A stretch of DNA of 64,000 nt from Azospirillum griseum (GCF_003966125.1 NZ_RXMA01000023.1:1-64000), one strand, 5' to 3'. Shown: positions 44,397-55,286, counted from the stretch's first letter. Translations and numbers: made by a program. Notes: generated by a model not told the origin, from the sequence alone.

Positions 44397-45281
44397 TTGC
44401 AGCGTCGTGTGATCTTTGACAACAAGCTGTTGCCCTATCTGCTGCTCGCGCCGCAGGTGGCGGTGACGTTGATTTTCTTCATCTGGCCCGCCTCGCAAGC
44501 GGTCTGGCAGTCCGTCCACATCCAGGACGCTTTCGGGCTGCGCAGCGAGTTTGTGTGGTTCGAGAACTTCACCGCGATCCTGTCCGATCCGAACTATGTC
44601 GGCACGCTGCGCATCACGGCGGTGTTCAGCCTGTCGGTGGCGGTGCTGTCGATGGCGGTGGCGCTGCTGCTGGCCGCGCTGGCCGACGCCAAGATCAAGG
44701 GGGCGGCGGTTTACAAGACGCTGTTGATCTGGCCCTACGCCCTGGCCCCCGCCGTGGCGGCGGTGCTGTGGATGTTCATCTTCAACCCGGAAATCGGGTC
44801 GCTCGGGCGGTTGCTCAACGCCATGGGCTACAATTGGGATTACCGGCTGAACGGCGACCAGGCCCTGACCATGGTCATCCTGGCGGCGAGCTGGAAGCAG
44901 GTGTCCTACAACTTCATCTTTTTCCTGGCCGGGTTGCAGGCGATCCCGCGTTCGGTGCTGGAGGCCGCGAACATCGACGGGGCCGGGCCGGTGCGCCGGT
45001 TCTGGACGATCACCTTCCCGTTGCTGTCGCCGACCACCTTTTTCCTGCTGGTGGTCGATATGGTCTATGCCTTTTGCGAGACCTTCGGGACCATCCACGC
45101 GCTGACCCATGGCGGCCCGGGCAAGGCGACCGAAACCCTGATCTTCCGCGTGTATCAGGACGGCGTGGTCAACAACGACCTCGGCGCGTCGTCGGCCCAA
45201 TCGGTGCTGCTGATGGTTATCCTGATCGTGCTGACGACGATCCAGTTCCGCTTTGTCGAGCGCAAGGTCCATTATTCATGA
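44397..45281 (+). CDS. ugpA: sn-glycerol-3-phosphate ABC transporter permease UgpA
   Basis: 294 residues with six membrane helices and the EAA loop ([24 protein letters not shown]). Close to E. coli UgpA by eye along the whole length ([55 protein letters not shown]). The start is TTG at 44397 with GGAACG/GAGG nearby; no ATG gives a family-like N terminus. It follows the MITE-like element and overlaps ugpE by four bases. Confidence 0.92.
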   Translation: MQRRVIFDNKLLPYLLLAPQVAVTLIFFIWPASQAVWQSVHIQDAFGLRSEFVWFENFTAILSDPNYVGTLRITAVFSLSVAVLSMAVALLLAALADAKIKGAAVYKTLLIWPYALAPAVAAVLWMFIFNPEIGSLGRLLNAMGYNWDYRLNGDQALTMVILAASWKQVSYNFIFFLAGLQAIPRSVLEAANIDGAGPVRRFWTITFPLLSPTTFFLLVVDMVYAFCETFGTIHALTHGGPGKATETLIFRVYQDGVVNNDLGASSAQSVLLMVILIVLTTIQFRFVERKVHYS

Positions 45282-46156
45282 GCAACGAGCACACAGCCGG
45301 GCCGCACAGCGTCGGACGACGTCTGATCGATCTGGTCCCCCACATCGTGCTGATCGTGGGCGTTCTGATCTTCGCCTTTCCGATTTACGTGACCCTGATC
45401 GGCTCCACTTGGGACGCCGCCACCATCGGGCGCGGCAGTCTGCCGATGACGCCGGGGGGCGAGGCCTGGACCAACTACAGCCAGGCGTGGAGCGAATCCC
45501 ACGGCGAGCGCGCCAGCTACACCCCGGTGCGGCTGATGCTGATGAACAGCCTCATCATGGCGCTGTCGATCGCGGTGGGCAAAATCGCCATCTCCATCCT
45601 GTCGGCCTACGCGGTGGCCTTTTTCCGTTTCCCGCTGCGCATGGTCTTTTTCTGGATGATCTTCATCACCCTGATGCTGCCTGTGGAGGTGCGCATCATC
45701 CCGACCTACAAGGTCGTCGCCGATCTGGGCATGATCGACAGCTACGCCGGTTTGGCGATTCCGCTCATCGCGTCGGCCACCGCGACGCTGCTGTTCCGCC
45801 AATTCTTCCTGACCATCCCGGATGAACTGGTGGAGGCGGCGAAGATCGACGGGGCCGGGCCGCTGCGATTCTTCTTCGACATCCTGCTGCCACTGTCGAA
45901 AACCAACATCGCGGCGCTGTTCGTCATCCTCTTCATCTATGGCTGGAATCAGTATCTGTGGCCGTTGCTGGTCACGAACAGCGCCGACATGGAAACCATC
46001 GTCATAGGCATCACCAAGATGATCGGCACCGGCGAGGCGGCGAACGACTGGAACCTCATCATGGCGACCACCGTCATGGCGATGCTGCCGCCGGTCGCCG
46101 TCGTGGTGTTCATGCAGCGGTGGTTCATCAAGGGTCTTGTGGACAGCGAGAAGTAA
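45278..46156 (+). CDS. ugpE: sn-glycerol-3-phosphate ABC transporter permease UgpE
   Basis: 292 residues, six membrane helices and the EAA loop ([24 protein letters not shown]), ending [15 protein letters not shown], a UgpE-like C terminus. With UgpA it forms the inner-membrane channel. The ATG overlaps the ugpA stop (ATGA), and ugpC begins five bases after its own stop. Confidence 0.93.
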   Translation: MSNEHTAGPHSVGRRLIDLVPHIVLIVGVLIFAFPIYVTLIGSTWDAATIGRGSLPMTPGGEAWTNYSQAWSESHGERASYTPVRLMLMNSLIMALSIAVGKIAISILSAYAVAFFRFPLRMVFFWMIFITLMLPVEVRIIPTYKVVADLGMIDSYAGLAIPLIASATATLLFRQFFLTIPDELVEAAKIDGAGPLRFFFDILLPLSKTNIAALFVILFIYGWNQYLWPLLVTNSADMETIVIGITKMIGTGEAANDWNLIMATTVMAMLPPVAVVVFMQRWFIKGLVDSEK

Positions 46157-46161
46157 CAGAC

Positions 46162-47238
<1,077 letters not shown>

Positions 47239-47336
47239 TTGAGCGTGGCGGCGGGGCTGGAACGCGCCCCGCCGTCCTCCTATGTCTGGCGGGGGCCGGT
47301 GATCGGCCCTGTTCCATCCAACGCGGATTTCCGATG

Positions 47337-47951
47337 ATGAAGCTGTATTTCAAGCCCGGTGCCTGTTCGCTGTCGCCGCACATCGTGTTGCGCGAGGCCG
47401 GTTTGTCCTTTGACTTGGTCAAGGTCGATCTGGCCACGAAGACACTGGCGGACGGCAGCGATTTCCGCGCGGTCAACCCCAAGGGGCAGGTGCCGACGCT
47501 GGCGTTGGACGACGGCACGATCCTGACCGAAGGGGCGGTGATCGTCCAATACATCGCCGATCTGGTCCCGGGCAGCGGCCTGTTGCCCGCCGTCGGCAGC
47601 CTGGAGCGTTACCGGGTTCAGGAGTGGCTGAACCACATCGGCAGCGAACTGCACAAGGGCATGGTCCCGCTGTTCCCGATGCTGCGCGAGGTCACGACCG
47701 ATGACTATCGGGCGTTCGTGTGGAAAACGCTGTCGGGCAAGCTGGCGGTCGTCGATCAACAGCTTGCCGACCGCGCGCATCTGACCGGCGACGCCTTCAC
47801 CGTGGCCGACGCCTATCTGTTCGTGGTGTTGAGCTGGATTCCGCGCATCGGGCTGGATCTGTCGCCCTGGCCCAACCTTCAGGCCTTCGCCGCCCGCGTC
47901 GCCGCCCGTCCGGCGGTGCAAGCGGCGCAGGCGGTGGAAGCGCAGGGCTGA
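47337..47951 (+). CDS. Beta-class glutathione S-transferase
   Basis: 204 residues. The N terminus MKLYFKPGACSLSPHIVLREAG is the beta-class signature with the active-site Cys at residue 10, and the cis-Pro is in PKGQVPTLALDDG. An in-frame ATG directly before (47334) could also serve. Cytoplasmic detoxification or thiol repair. It may be transcribed with ugp but is 95 bases away; a terminator follows. Confidence 0.92.
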   Translation: MKLYFKPGACSLSPHIVLREAGLSFDLVKVDLATKTLADGSDFRAVNPKGQVPTLALDDGTILTEGAVIVQYIADLVPGSGLLPAVGSLERYRVQEWLNHIGSELHKGMVPLFPMLREVTTDDYRAFVWKTLSGKLAVVDQQLADRAHLTGDAFTVADAYLFVVLSWIPRIGLDLSPWPNLQAFAARVAARPAVQAAQAVEAQG

Positions 47952-47979
47952 CGCGGTTCCATCCCGTCCATCGGGCATG

Positions 47980-48013
47980 AAAAAGCCCCGTCTCGCAAGG
48001 AGGCGGGGCTTTT
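47980..48013. terminator. Bidirectional terminator
   Basis: AAAAGCCCCGTCTC pairs with GAGGCGGGGCTTTT with one G-T pair and a short loop. It lies between the convergent GST and RNA helicase genes and has A/T runs on both sides. Confidence 0.85.
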
Positions 48014-48036
48014 CCGTTAAGCGCTGATCCTGCTGC

Positions 48037-49578
48037 TCAGGCGGCGGTCGGCTTCTTTTTCAGCGGCGTGTCGGCGCTGGTCGGGCGCGGGGCGGCGGCG
48101 CTGTGGGCCGGGGGGCGGCGGTCGTGGCGGTTCTGCGCCGCGCCGGGCTTGGGCGTCTTGCTGGCCTGCGGGTGGGCGGCGGGCTTGCCGCCCTGCGGCG
48201 ACCGGGCCGGCTTGGCGGCGGCCACCGGCTTGGCGGCGGGGGTGGCGGCCTTGGGCTGGGCCGCTTTGGCCTGGGCGGGCCGGGCCTGCGCCGGAGCCGC
48301 CGGGCGGCTGGATTGGGCGTTGCGGGCGGGCTGTTGCTGACCGCGACCGCCGCCCTGATTTTGGTTGTTCTGGTTGCGGTGGCTGCCCGGCGCCTTGGGG
48401 CGGGGCGGCGGCTTGGAGGAGGCGTGGATCTGCGCCACATCCACCGCGTGGAACGGATGGCTGTCGTCGATGGGGATCGGCTGGCGGATCGTCTTTTCGA
48501 TGTCCTTCAGATAGCCGACCTCTTCATGGTCGCAGAAGGACACGGCACTGCCCTCCGTCCCGGCGCGGGCGGTGCGGCCGATGCGGTGGACGTAGCTTTC
48601 CGGCTCGTTCGGCAGATCGAAGTTGATGACGTGGCTGATGCCGTCCACGTCGATGCCGCGCGCGGCGATGTCGGTGGCGACCAGCGCCCGCAGTTCCCCG
48701 GCGCGGAAGGATTCCAGCGCGCGGACGCGGGCCGATTGCGATTTGTCGCCGTGGATGGCGTCGGCGGCGACGCCCGCCTTTTTCAGATGCTCGGCCACCC
48801 GGTCGGCCCCGTGCTTGGTGCGGGCGAACACGATGGTGCGGGCAACCTTGCTGTCGAGCAGCAGATCGGCGAGCAGGCGGCGCTTGTCGGAGCGGTCGAC
48901 GAACAGAACGCGTTGGTTGATGCGCTCCACCGTCGTCGATTGCGGGGTGACTTCGATCCGTTCCGGGGTGTTCAGGATGCTGTTGGCCAACTCCGTCACC
49001 GCTTCCGGCATGGTCGCCGAGAACAGCAGGGTTTGGCGCTGCTTGGTCATCACCGCGACGATCTTGCGGACGTCGCGGATGAAGCCCATGTCGAGCATCC
49101 GGTCGGCCTCGTCCAGCACGAAGAACTCGATGGCGTCGAGCTTGCAATGGTTCTGCGCCATCAGGTCGAGCAGGCGGCCCGGCGTGGCGATCAGCACCTC
49201 AACCCCACGGGTCAGCGCGGCGATCTGCGGGCTTTGGCCGACGCCGCCATGGATGACGGTGCGGCGGATCGGCAGATGGCGGCCATAGGTGGTGAAGCTG
49301 TCGCCGATTTGCAGCGCCAGTTCGCGCGTGGGCGTCAGGATCAGCGCGCGCGGGGCCTTGGCGGCGACGCGCTTCTTGTTTTCAAACAGATGCTGAAGGA
49401 TCGGCAGGGTGAAGGCGGCGGTCTTGCCGGTTCCGGTCTGGGCGAGGCCGAGCATGTCGCGCCCCTGCAACAGCAGCGGAATGGCACCGGCCTGGATCGG
49501 CGTGGCCGTGGAGTAGCCCTCTTCGGCGACGGCGCGCAGAAGAGGCTCGATCAGGCCGAGGCCGGAGAATTCTGTCAT
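48037..49578 (-). CDS. DEAD-box RNA helicase, RhlE type
   Basis: 513 residues. Q motif, motif I AQTGTGKT, Ia PTRELA, Ib TPGRLLD, motif II DEAD ([13 protein letters not shown]), motif III SAT, motif V and [12 protein letters not shown] are all present in residues 1-375. The last 140 residues are a low-complexity Ala/Pro/Gln/Lys tail (for example [19 protein letters not shown]), basic and probably disordered, as in RhlE proteins that unwind rRNA or structured mRNA at low temperature. The start at 49578 is at the usual position before the Q motif, though the Shine-Dalgarno is weak. Confidence 0.92.
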   Translation of the reverse strand: MTEFSGLGLIEPLLRAVAEEGYSTATPIQAGAIPLLLQGRDMLGLAQTGTGKTAAFTLPILQHLFENKKRVAAKAPRALILTPTRELALQIGDSFTTYGRHLPIRRTVIHGGVGQSPQIAALTRGVEVLIATPGRLLDLMAQNHCKLDAIEFFVLDEADRMLDMGFIRDVRKIVAVMTKQRQTLLFSATMPEAVTELANSILNTPERIEVTPQSTTVERINQRVLFVDRSDKRRLLADLLLDSKVARTIVFARTKHGADRVAEHLKKAGVAADAIHGDKSQSARVRALESFRAGELRALVATDIAARGIDVDGISHVINFDLPNEPESYVHRIGRTARAGTEGSAVSFCDHEEVGYLKDIEKTIRQPIPIDDSHPFHAVDVAQIHASSKPPPRPKAPGSHRNQNNQNQGGGRGQQQPARNAQSSRPAAPAQARPAQAKAAQPKAATPAAKPVAAAKPARSPQGGKPAAHPQASKTPKPGAAQNRHDRRPPAHSAAAPRPTSADTPLKKKPTAA

Positions 49579-49851
49579 GGAGGAAATGGTCCTGGTCCAC
49601 CGGTAGGGGGGGCCGCGCCGCAAGGGCGGGGCCGGGCTTGCGCGCTCCGCAGCGGGATGGCGCGGAGCCGTCGGTGCGGCGCGCGCGCCCCAGGCCCGGG
49701 CCATGGGATCGCGGCGGTGATGCCGTCCAACCCCGCACACATAAGACCGATGTCCTGATTTGGCAAGAAAACTCGGCGCGCGGCTGGCCTGCGTCGGGGG
49801 GAGGGGAGCGGACCGGGGGGAGGGGGGCGCCCTTCCCCCGCCCGCACCGCC

Positions 49852-50403
49852 TCACTTCCGGGTGATGACGCCGCAGCCGACGCGGTCGCCGGAGTTGCCC
49901 GCCGGTTGGCTGAGGTAATCATCGGCCTGGGCGTGGATCACCAGCGCGGTGCCACCCGTCTTGAACAACCCGTCGGCGCTGTCGCCCAGGGTGACGCGCT
50001 GGGTGATCGCCTCGAACCCCGCCTTGCCCGCGTCGTTCGCCCAGATGTTGGGAAGCTCGCCGTAGTGGCTGTGGTCCGACCCCAGCCCGTGCATGGTCCC
50101 CGCCGCCGCGAAATGGCCGCCCGCCGCCTTGAAATCGGGGCTGCACGCGCCGTTTTCGTGGATGTGGATGCCGTGCCAGCCGGGCGTCAGGCCGCTCAAC
50201 TCGCCGTGCAGGACGACGCCTTGCGGGTATTTGGTGAAGGTGACGCTGCCGAGCGGCTTGCCCTGTGCGTCGGCCACCAGCGCCACGGCGGACGGGGCGG
50301 GGGCCTGCGGGGCGGCCTGCTGGGCGCTGGCGCTGGCGGCGGTCAGGGCGACAAGGGCGACGAGGGAGCAGACGGTGGGAGTGGCAAAGCGGGTGCGGAT
50401 CAT
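49852..50403 (-). CDS. sodC: Periplasmic Cu/Zn superoxide dismutase
   Basis: 183 residues with a signal peptide (cleavage after ASA, about residue 27). Copper and zinc ligands are seen in GIHIHENGAC, GGHFAAAGTMHG, DHSHYGELPNI and the last His in ALVIHAQADDYLSQPAGNSGDRVGCGVI, where the Cys also forms the structural disulfide with the first Cys. It removes superoxide in the periplasm. GGAAGG before the ATG. It is divergent from a Fur-family gene, which probably regulates it or shares its signal. Confidence 0.92.
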   Translation of the reverse strand: MIRTRFATPTVCSLVALVALTAASASAQQAAPQAPAPSAVALVADAQGKPLGSVTFTKYPQGVVLHGELSGLTPGWHGIHIHENGACSPDFKAAGGHFAAAGTMHGLGSDHSHYGELPNIWANDAGKAGFEAITQRVTLGDSADGLFKTGGTALVIHAQADDYLSQPAGNSGDRVGCGVITRK

Positions 50404-50524
50404 GGCGGCTTCCTTCCAATATCGTCGTTGGGCCGATGTTATGTGGGCTGCGTTTGGCCTGTACGCTTGACTTGACCGTTGGCCGGTTTGCGGAGCGATC
50501 GTTGCAACCGGCGCAATCAGCGGG

Positions 50525-50553
50525 TTGGGATTGCGAACGGTTTGCAGTATGAT
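50525..50553 (+). promoter_or_regulatory. Promoter with inverted repeat, Fur-family gene
   Basis: TTGGGA (50525-50530) and TATGAT (50548-50553) are 17 bases apart. Between them lies TGCGAAC-G-GTTTGCA (50532-50546), an inverted repeat with one mismatch. Its place between -35 and -10 suits repression, probably by the Fur-family protein itself. Confidence 0.6.
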
Positions 50554-50589
50554 GCGCGTGTTGAGGCAAAAGACCAAGGATTTCACCCG

Positions 50590-51015
50590 ATGACGTCGCG
50601 GCTTGAAGCGTTGTGCCTGGAAAAGGGCTTGAAGATGACCGGCCAGCGCCGCGTCATCGCGCAGGTGTTGTCGGACGCGGACGACCATCCCGACGTGGAA
50701 GAGGTGCACCGCCGCGCCGCCCAAATCGATTCCCGCATCTCCATCGCCACCGTCTACCGCACCATGCGGCTGCTGGAGGATGTCGAGGTGATCGAGCGGG
50801 TCGATCTGGGCGACGGGCGCGCGCGCTACGAGGAAGCCTCCGCCGACCATCACCATCATTTGATCGACACCCGGAGCGGGCGCATCATCGAGTTCGCCAG
50901 CCCGGAGCTGGAGGCGATCAAGGAGAAGATCGCCCGCGATCTCGGCTACAAGATCGTCGGCCACCGTCTGGAAATCTACGGTGTGCCGCTTGACGATGCG
51001 GGGGAGGGCCAATGA
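50590..51015 (+). CDS. Fur-family transcriptional regulator
   Basis: 141 residues. Fur-type winged helix (EALCLEKGLKMTGQRRVIAQVL; SIATVYRTMRLLEDVEVIERV) and a metal-binding region with four consecutive His (ADHHHHLIDTRSGRIIEFASPELE). The two CxxC zinc pairs of classical Fur are absent, as in alphaproteobacterial Fur/Mur proteins, which often sense manganese or iron. AAGGA before ATG 50590. Its stop overlaps the next start (ATGA). Confidence 0.9.
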   Translation: MTSRLEALCLEKGLKMTGQRRVIAQVLSDADDHPDVEEVHRRAAQIDSRISIATVYRTMRLLEDVEVIERVDLGDGRARYEEASADHHHHLIDTRSGRIIEFASPELEAIKEKIARDLGYKIVGHRLEIYGVPLDDAGEGQ

Positions 51016-51239
51016 ACGGCTTTGACGCCTGCGAGGGGGATCCCTGCCAGGGCGACGGGATGCCCGCCTGCCGCGACGCCGTCCAGCGCTGCTACACCGG
51101 CCTGTGCCAATGCGGTCAGCCGGAACGCCACGCGTTGGAAGCGGCGGTCACGGTCTATCGCTTCCACCACCCGGACAGCAGCCTGGCCCAGGCTGAGGCC
51201 ATCGTCAGCCATTGGGTGGCCGGCCCGGTTCGCCATTGA
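51012..51239 (+). CDS. Small Cys-rich protein coupled to Fur gene
   Basis: 75 residues with six Cys in its first half (ACEGDPCQGDGMPACRDAVQRCYTGLCQCG), then a helical part rich in Ala and His. Not recognised. The start codon overlaps the Fur-family stop by four bases, so translation is coupled, and the Cys spacing suggests binding of a metal. It may be a small metal carrier or antagonist. Confidence 0.6.
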   Translation: MNGFDACEGDPCQGDGMPACRDAVQRCYTGLCQCGQPERHALEAAVTVYRFHHPDSSLAQAEAIVSHWVAGPVRH

Positions 51240-51290
51240 TCGGGTTCGCCATTGATCGGATCCGGCCTTGATCCGGTTCGCCGCTGAGTG
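51225..51290. repeat. Degenerate 16-17 bp direct repeats
   Basis: The sequence GGTTCGCCATTGATC is repeated about four times with decay (51225, 51242, then GATCCGGCCTTGATC and GGTTCGCCGCTGAG). The first copy forms the end of the Cys-rich gene. They sit at the left edge of the phage-like region and could be an insertion scar or simple slippage. Downstream to 51411 no gene is seen. Confidence 0.5.
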
Positions 51291-51411
51291 GCGGGTTTGT
51301 GAAAATAGTCCTTTACGCATTGGGTTCTGAGTCCTAGAACGACTCTCGTCAAGGCCCGAGAACCACCCAGCCGGTGGCGGGCCGCGACGCCTCCCCTCCA
51401 CGCCTGTCCTG

Positions 51412-51457
51412 AAAGGGGATGGCCGGACAACCGCAAGGCCCGGCCATCCCCTTTTTT
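51412..51457 (+). terminator. Strong terminator before the phage cassette
   Basis: AAAGGGGATGGCCGG pairs perfectly with CCGGCCATCCCCTTT, followed by a run of T to 51457. It would stop transcripts from the Fur operon, or from an unidentified short RNA, before the capsid gene. The 110 bases before it are CU-rich (GACGCCTCCCCTCC). Confidence 0.85.
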
Positions 51458-51573
51458 GTTTCGCGCTCCGCCTGCGGCCGGGGCCGTGCGGTCGCGCGGC
51501 GCTGACAACCGGGTGGCGGGACGCCCTTCCCCGGGACGGGATCCGCAAGGAACGCGAAAGGATCACCACCGCC

Positions 51574-52392
51574 ATGTCCACCAGCATCGCCCAATCCTTT
51601 GTCAAACAGTTCGAGCGCGAGGTCCACGAGGCCTACCAGCGCATGGGGTCGAAGCTGCGCAACACCGTGCGCACCAAGAACAACGTGCAAGGGGCGTCCA
51701 CCGTCTTCCAGAAGGTCGGCAAGGGCACGGCCTCCACCAAATCGCGCCACGGCGTGGTTCCGGTGATGAACGTCGATCACACCCCGGTCGAATGCCCGCT
51801 GTATGATTTCTACGCCGGTGATTGGGTGGATCGGCTCGACGAGCTGAAGACCAACATCGACGAACGCCAGATCATCGCCAACGCCGGGGCCTACGCGCTG
51901 GGCCGCAAGACCGACGAGCTGCTGCTGGCCGAACTGAACAAATCGACCAATTTCGCGGGCGGCAACGCCGATGGCATGACCAAGGCCAAGCTGCTGGAAG
52001 CTTTTGAAATCCTCGGTGAGTCCGATGTGCCCGACGATGGCCAGCGCTTCGCCGTGGTCGGCTGGAAGCAGTGGAGCCAGCTTCTGAGCATCGAGGAGTT
52101 CGCCAGCAGCGACTATGTCGGGGCCGATGAATTGCCCTGGCGTGGCACCCAGGCCAAGCGTTGGCTGGGCACGCTGTGGATCCCGCATTCCGGGCTGAAG
52201 GCCGACGCCAACGTGCGGCTGTGCCACTGGTACCACAAGACGGCGGTCGGCCACGCGGCGGGGGCCGACGTGAAGACCGACATCAGTTGGCACGGCGACC
52301 GCGCGGCGCATTTCGTCAACAACATGATGAGCCAGGGTGCCGCCCTGATCGACACCACCGGCGTGGTGACGATGCGCTGCCTGGAAAGCTGA
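51574..52392 (+). CDS. Phage major capsid protein
   Basis: 272 residues. Begins SIAQSFVKQFEREVHEAYQRMGSKLRNTVRTKNNVQGASTVFQ, a pattern of podoviral and related capsid proteins (helix then N-arm), followed by DHTPVECPLYDFYAGDWVDRLDELKTN and the mid-domain IANAGAYALGRKTDELLL. It would form the icosahedral shell. The length is short for HK97-type proteins but matches the small capsid proteins of some T7-like phages. AAAGGA before ATG 51574. Confidence 0.75.
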   Translation: MSTSIAQSFVKQFEREVHEAYQRMGSKLRNTVRTKNNVQGASTVFQKVGKGTASTKSRHGVVPVMNVDHTPVECPLYDFYAGDWVDRLDELKTNIDERQIIANAGAYALGRKTDELLLAELNKSTNFAGGNADGMTKAKLLEAFEILGESDVPDDGQRFAVVGWKQWSQLLSIEEFASSDYVGADELPWRGTQAKRWLGTLWIPHSGLKADANVRLCHWYHKTAVGHAAGADVKTDISWHGDRAAHFVNNMMSQGAALIDTTGVVTMRCLES

Positions 52393-52457
52393 GCCTGGAA
52401 CGTTGATCCAGGAACGCTGATCCGCCCGAACGCCCCCCTTTCCCGGAGATTCGATCC

Positions 52458-52727
52458 ATGGCCTACGCGTCCAAGGATTTGAGCGTGCTTGCCTACGCCA
52501 ACGGTTTCACGCTCTGGCATTACACCACCCATGACCTCGCCGCCGATGTGGACACCATCGGCTATTTCAACGGTGCCTCGGACCTGCTGCGGGTCGGTGA
52601 CATGGTGCTGGCCAATTGCGCGGTCGGCGGCACGCCGTCGGGCGGGATGCTGATCGTCGCCGCCAACGCGGCGGGGGTGGTGGACGTCACCAACCTGACC
52701 GCCTTCGGTGCCAGCAACAGCGATTGA
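52458..52727 (+). CDS. Small protein next to capsid gene
   Basis: 89 residues, mostly beta-prone (LSVLAYANGFTLWHYTTHDLAADVDTIGYFN, then LLRVGDMVLANC). Not recognised. Position directly after the capsid gene suggests a head decoration or head-tail joining protein. GGAGA upstream. Confidence 0.55.
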   Translation: MAYASKDLSVLAYANGFTLWHYTTHDLAADVDTIGYFNGASDLLRVGDMVLANCAVGGTPSGGMLIVAANAAGVVDVTNLTAFGASNSD

Positions 52728-52821
52728 CGACGCGGGCCGTGGCGATGCGCGGCGTGTGATGCGCGATGCAGGGCGCGCGCCGCCTGGAGCCTGTCCACAA
52801 CCAGTTTGGGAGCATTCCGCC

Positions 52822-53391
52822 ATGGCCCTGACCGCCATCGGTTTGTGCGGCCGCGCGCTCATCAAGATCGGCGCGACCGCGATCACCAGCTTTGACGACG
52901 GCTCCGCCGAGGCCGAAGTGGCGGGCGCGCTCTACGCCCCGGCGCGCGACGCGTTGCTGTCCGCCAACGCCTGGAGCTTCGCCACCGTGCAAACCGCGCT
53001 GCCGCGTCTGGCGGTGGAGCCGGTCGCCGATTTCGCCAACGCCTTCCAGCTTCCCGCCGATTTTCTGCGGGCGCTGGGGGCGGGCGGCAGCGGGCGGAGC
53101 CGGGGGCTGGCCTATCGCATCGTCGGGCGCACGCTGCTGTGCGACGCGGAGGCGGTGACGCTCGCCTACGTCGCCCGGCCCGACGAGGGGGATTTTCCCC
53201 CCTTCTTCGACCAGGCGCTGATCGCCCGGCTGGCCGCCGAATTCTGCATCCCGCTGACCGAAAGCAGCAGCCGGGCGGAAACGCTGGTGGCGCTGGCCGA
53301 GGCCGAGTTCCGCCGCGCCCGCCAGATCGACGCCCAGCAGGACAACCAGCCGGGCTTCGAGGATTTCACCCTGATCGACGCGAGGGCGTGA
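52822..53391 (+). CDS. Tail tubular protein A (T7 gp11-like)
   Basis: 189 residues in the pattern of tail tubular A proteins: LCGRALIKIGATAITSFDDGSAEAEVAGALYAPARDALLSANAWSFA near the start and LPADFLRALG in the middle. This ring-forming adaptor joins the portal to the tail tube. GGGAG nine bases before the ATG. The stop overlaps the next start. Confidence 0.72.
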   Translation: MALTAIGLCGRALIKIGATAITSFDDGSAEAEVAGALYAPARDALLSANAWSFATVQTALPRLAVEPVADFANAFQLPADFLRALGAGGSGRSRGLAYRIVGRTLLCDAEAVTLAYVARPDEGDFPPFFDQALIARLAAEFCIPLTESSSRAETLVALAEAEFRRARQIDAQQDNQPGFEDFTLIDARA

Positions 53392-55286
53392 TGGGCCGCC
53401 TGCAACAGATCAAAACCAACTTCACGGCGGGCGAGATCGGCCGCCGCCTGTTGGGGCGGGGCGATCTGCGCGCCTACGACAACGGGGCGTTGGCGCTGCG
53501 CAACGTCTTCATCGACCCGACCGGCGGGGTGACGCGGCGTTCCGGCTTGGCCTTTTCCGGGCTGGCGCGCGGCGACGGGCGGCTGGTGGCCTTCGAATAC
53601 AACACCGAACAGACCTATCTGCTGGTGTTTTCGGCGGGAAAGATCGACGTGATGCGCGGCGGTGCGCGGCTGGCCAGCGTGGACGCGCCCTGGACCGCCG
53701 CGCAACTGGCGCACATCACCTGGACGCAGAGCGCCGACACGCTGCTGGTCTGCCACCCCGACGTCACCCCGCGCAAGCTGACGCGCGGGGAGGGCGGAAG
53801 CTGGAGCCTGTCGGAGTGGAGCTTCGCCGTGCAAGGCGAGCTGGTCCGGCTGCCCTTCTACCGCTTTGGCGACCCGGCGGTGACGCTGACGCCATCGGGG
53901 ACCGGCGGGGCGATCACCGTCACCGCCTCGGCCCCGGTGTTCGACCCGCGCCACGACGGCACGCGGATCCGCATCCAGGGCAAACAACTGCTCGTCACCG
54001 GCGTGATGTCGGCCACCCAGATCGCGGCGACGGTCAAGGAAGGGCTGCCCAACACCAGCGCCACCACCGATTGGGAGGAGCAGGCCTTTTCCGCCCTGCG
54101 CGGCTGGCCGGTGTCGGCGGCCTTTCACCAGGACCGCCTGGTCATCGGTGGTGGGCGCGATCTGCCGAACCGGCTGTGGCTGTCGCGCTCCGCCGATCTG
54201 TGGAATTTCGATCTCGGCACTGGGCTGGACGACGAGGCCATCGAGTTCGGCATCCTGTCCGATCAGGTCAACGCCATCCGCGCCGTCTTCTCGGGCCGCC
54301 ATTTGCAGGTGTTCACCTCGGGTGCCGAATACACGGTGACGGGCGACCCGCTGACGCCGCAGAGCATCCAGGTGCACCGGCAGACCCGCATCGGCTCGCC
54401 GCTCGACCGCAGCATCCCGCCGCGCGACGTCGATGGGGCGACGCTGTTCGTGCCGCGCAACCGGCGCGAAATCCGCGAATTCCTCTACACCGACACCGAA
54501 GCGGCCTATCAGGCCAACGATCTGGCGCTGCTGGCCCGCCATCTGGTGGTGAACCCGCGCGATCAGGATTACGACCAGACCCGCCGCCTGCTGTTCGTGG
54601 CGATGGAGGATGGCTCGCTCTGCACGCTCACCGTCTACCGGACGGAGAGCGTCACCGCCTGGACCCGGCTGGAAACCGACGGGCTGGTGCGCTCCGTCGC
54701 CGTGGTGGGCGACGATGTGTTCGCGTTGGTCGACCGCGCGGGCGTGTGGAGCATTGAGCGCTTCGACGATTCCCTGAATCTGGACGCGGCGGTGGTGGCC
54801 GAACGGTCCGGCGACACCGCCGTGTGGTCCGGCTTCGCCCATCTGGAAGGCCGGACGGTGACGGTGCTGGCCGACGGGGTGGTGCGTCCGCCGGTTCTGG
54901 TGCAGGCCGGGACCATCACCCTGTCGCCGCCTGCCCGCCGCATCGAAGCGGGCCTGCCCTACCGCCACCGCATCGAGCCGCTGCCGCCCAATCTGGTGGG
55001 GCAGGCGACCGGGGCCGATCTGGTCCGGCTGATCGCCGTCACCTTCCGGTTGGAGGAGACGGCGGCGCTGCGCGTCGATCTGGGGCGCGGGCTTCAGGAT
55101 TTGCCGCTGCACCGGCTGGGGCCGCAGCCGGTGGACGGAGTCCCGCCGCGCGTGTCGGGCGACCGGCGGCTGCGGGCCTTGGGCTGGCGGCGCGACATCG
55201 ACGTCCCGCTGTGGCGCATCGAACAGGACACGCCGCTGCCCTTCACGCTGCTTTCCGTAACCATGGACATGAAGGTGAACGACTGA
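53391..55286 (+). CDS. Tail tubular protein B (T7 gp12-like)
   Basis: 631 residues, a mostly beta-structured protein. It begins MGRLQQIKTNFTAGEIGRRLLGRGDLRAYDNGALALRNV, the start pattern of T7-like nozzle (gp12) and related stabilisation proteins (also seen in many prophage clusters), and continues with repeated beta-propeller-like strands. It closes the tail and opens for DNA ejection. Starts at the base where the preceding gene ends (TGATG). Confidence 0.72.
   Translation: MGRLQQIKTNFTAGEIGRRLLGRGDLRAYDNGALALRNVFIDPTGGVTRRSGLAFSGLARGDGRLVAFEYNTEQTYLLVFSAGKIDVMRGGARLASVDAPWTAAQLAHITWTQSADTLLVCHPDVTPRKLTRGEGGSWSLSEWSFAVQGELVRLPFYRFGDPAVTLTPSGTGGAITVTASAPVFDPRHDGTRIRIQGKQLLVTGVMSATQIAATVKEGLPNTSATTDWEEQAFSALRGWPVSAAFHQDRLVIGGGRDLPNRLWLSRSADLWNFDLGTGLDDEAIEFGILSDQVNAIRAVFSGRHLQVFTSGAEYTVTGDPLTPQSIQVHRQTRIGSPLDRSIPPRDVDGATLFVPRNRREIREFLYTDTEAAYQANDLALLARHLVVNPRDQDYDQTRRLLFVAMEDGSLCTLTVYRTESVTAWTRLETDGLVRSVAVVGDDVFALVDRAGVWSIERFDDSLNLDAAVVAERSGDTAVWSGFAHLEGRTVTVLADGVVRPPVLVQAGTITLSPPARRIEAGLPYRHRIEPLPPNLVGQATGADLVRLIAVTFRLEETAALRVDLGRGLQDLPLHRLGPQPVDGVPPRVSGDRRLRALGWRRDIDVPLWRIEQDTPLPFTLLSVTMDMKVND

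Noticed and set aside
49579..49740. N-terminal extension of the RNA helicase
   Set aside because: The extension is Pro/Arg-rich and not family-like; the Q motif follows the start at 49578 at the usual distance.
51225..51290. Attachment site of the phage cassette
   Set aside because: The repeats are degenerate, contained in one place, and no matching copy was found at the right edge near 60162.
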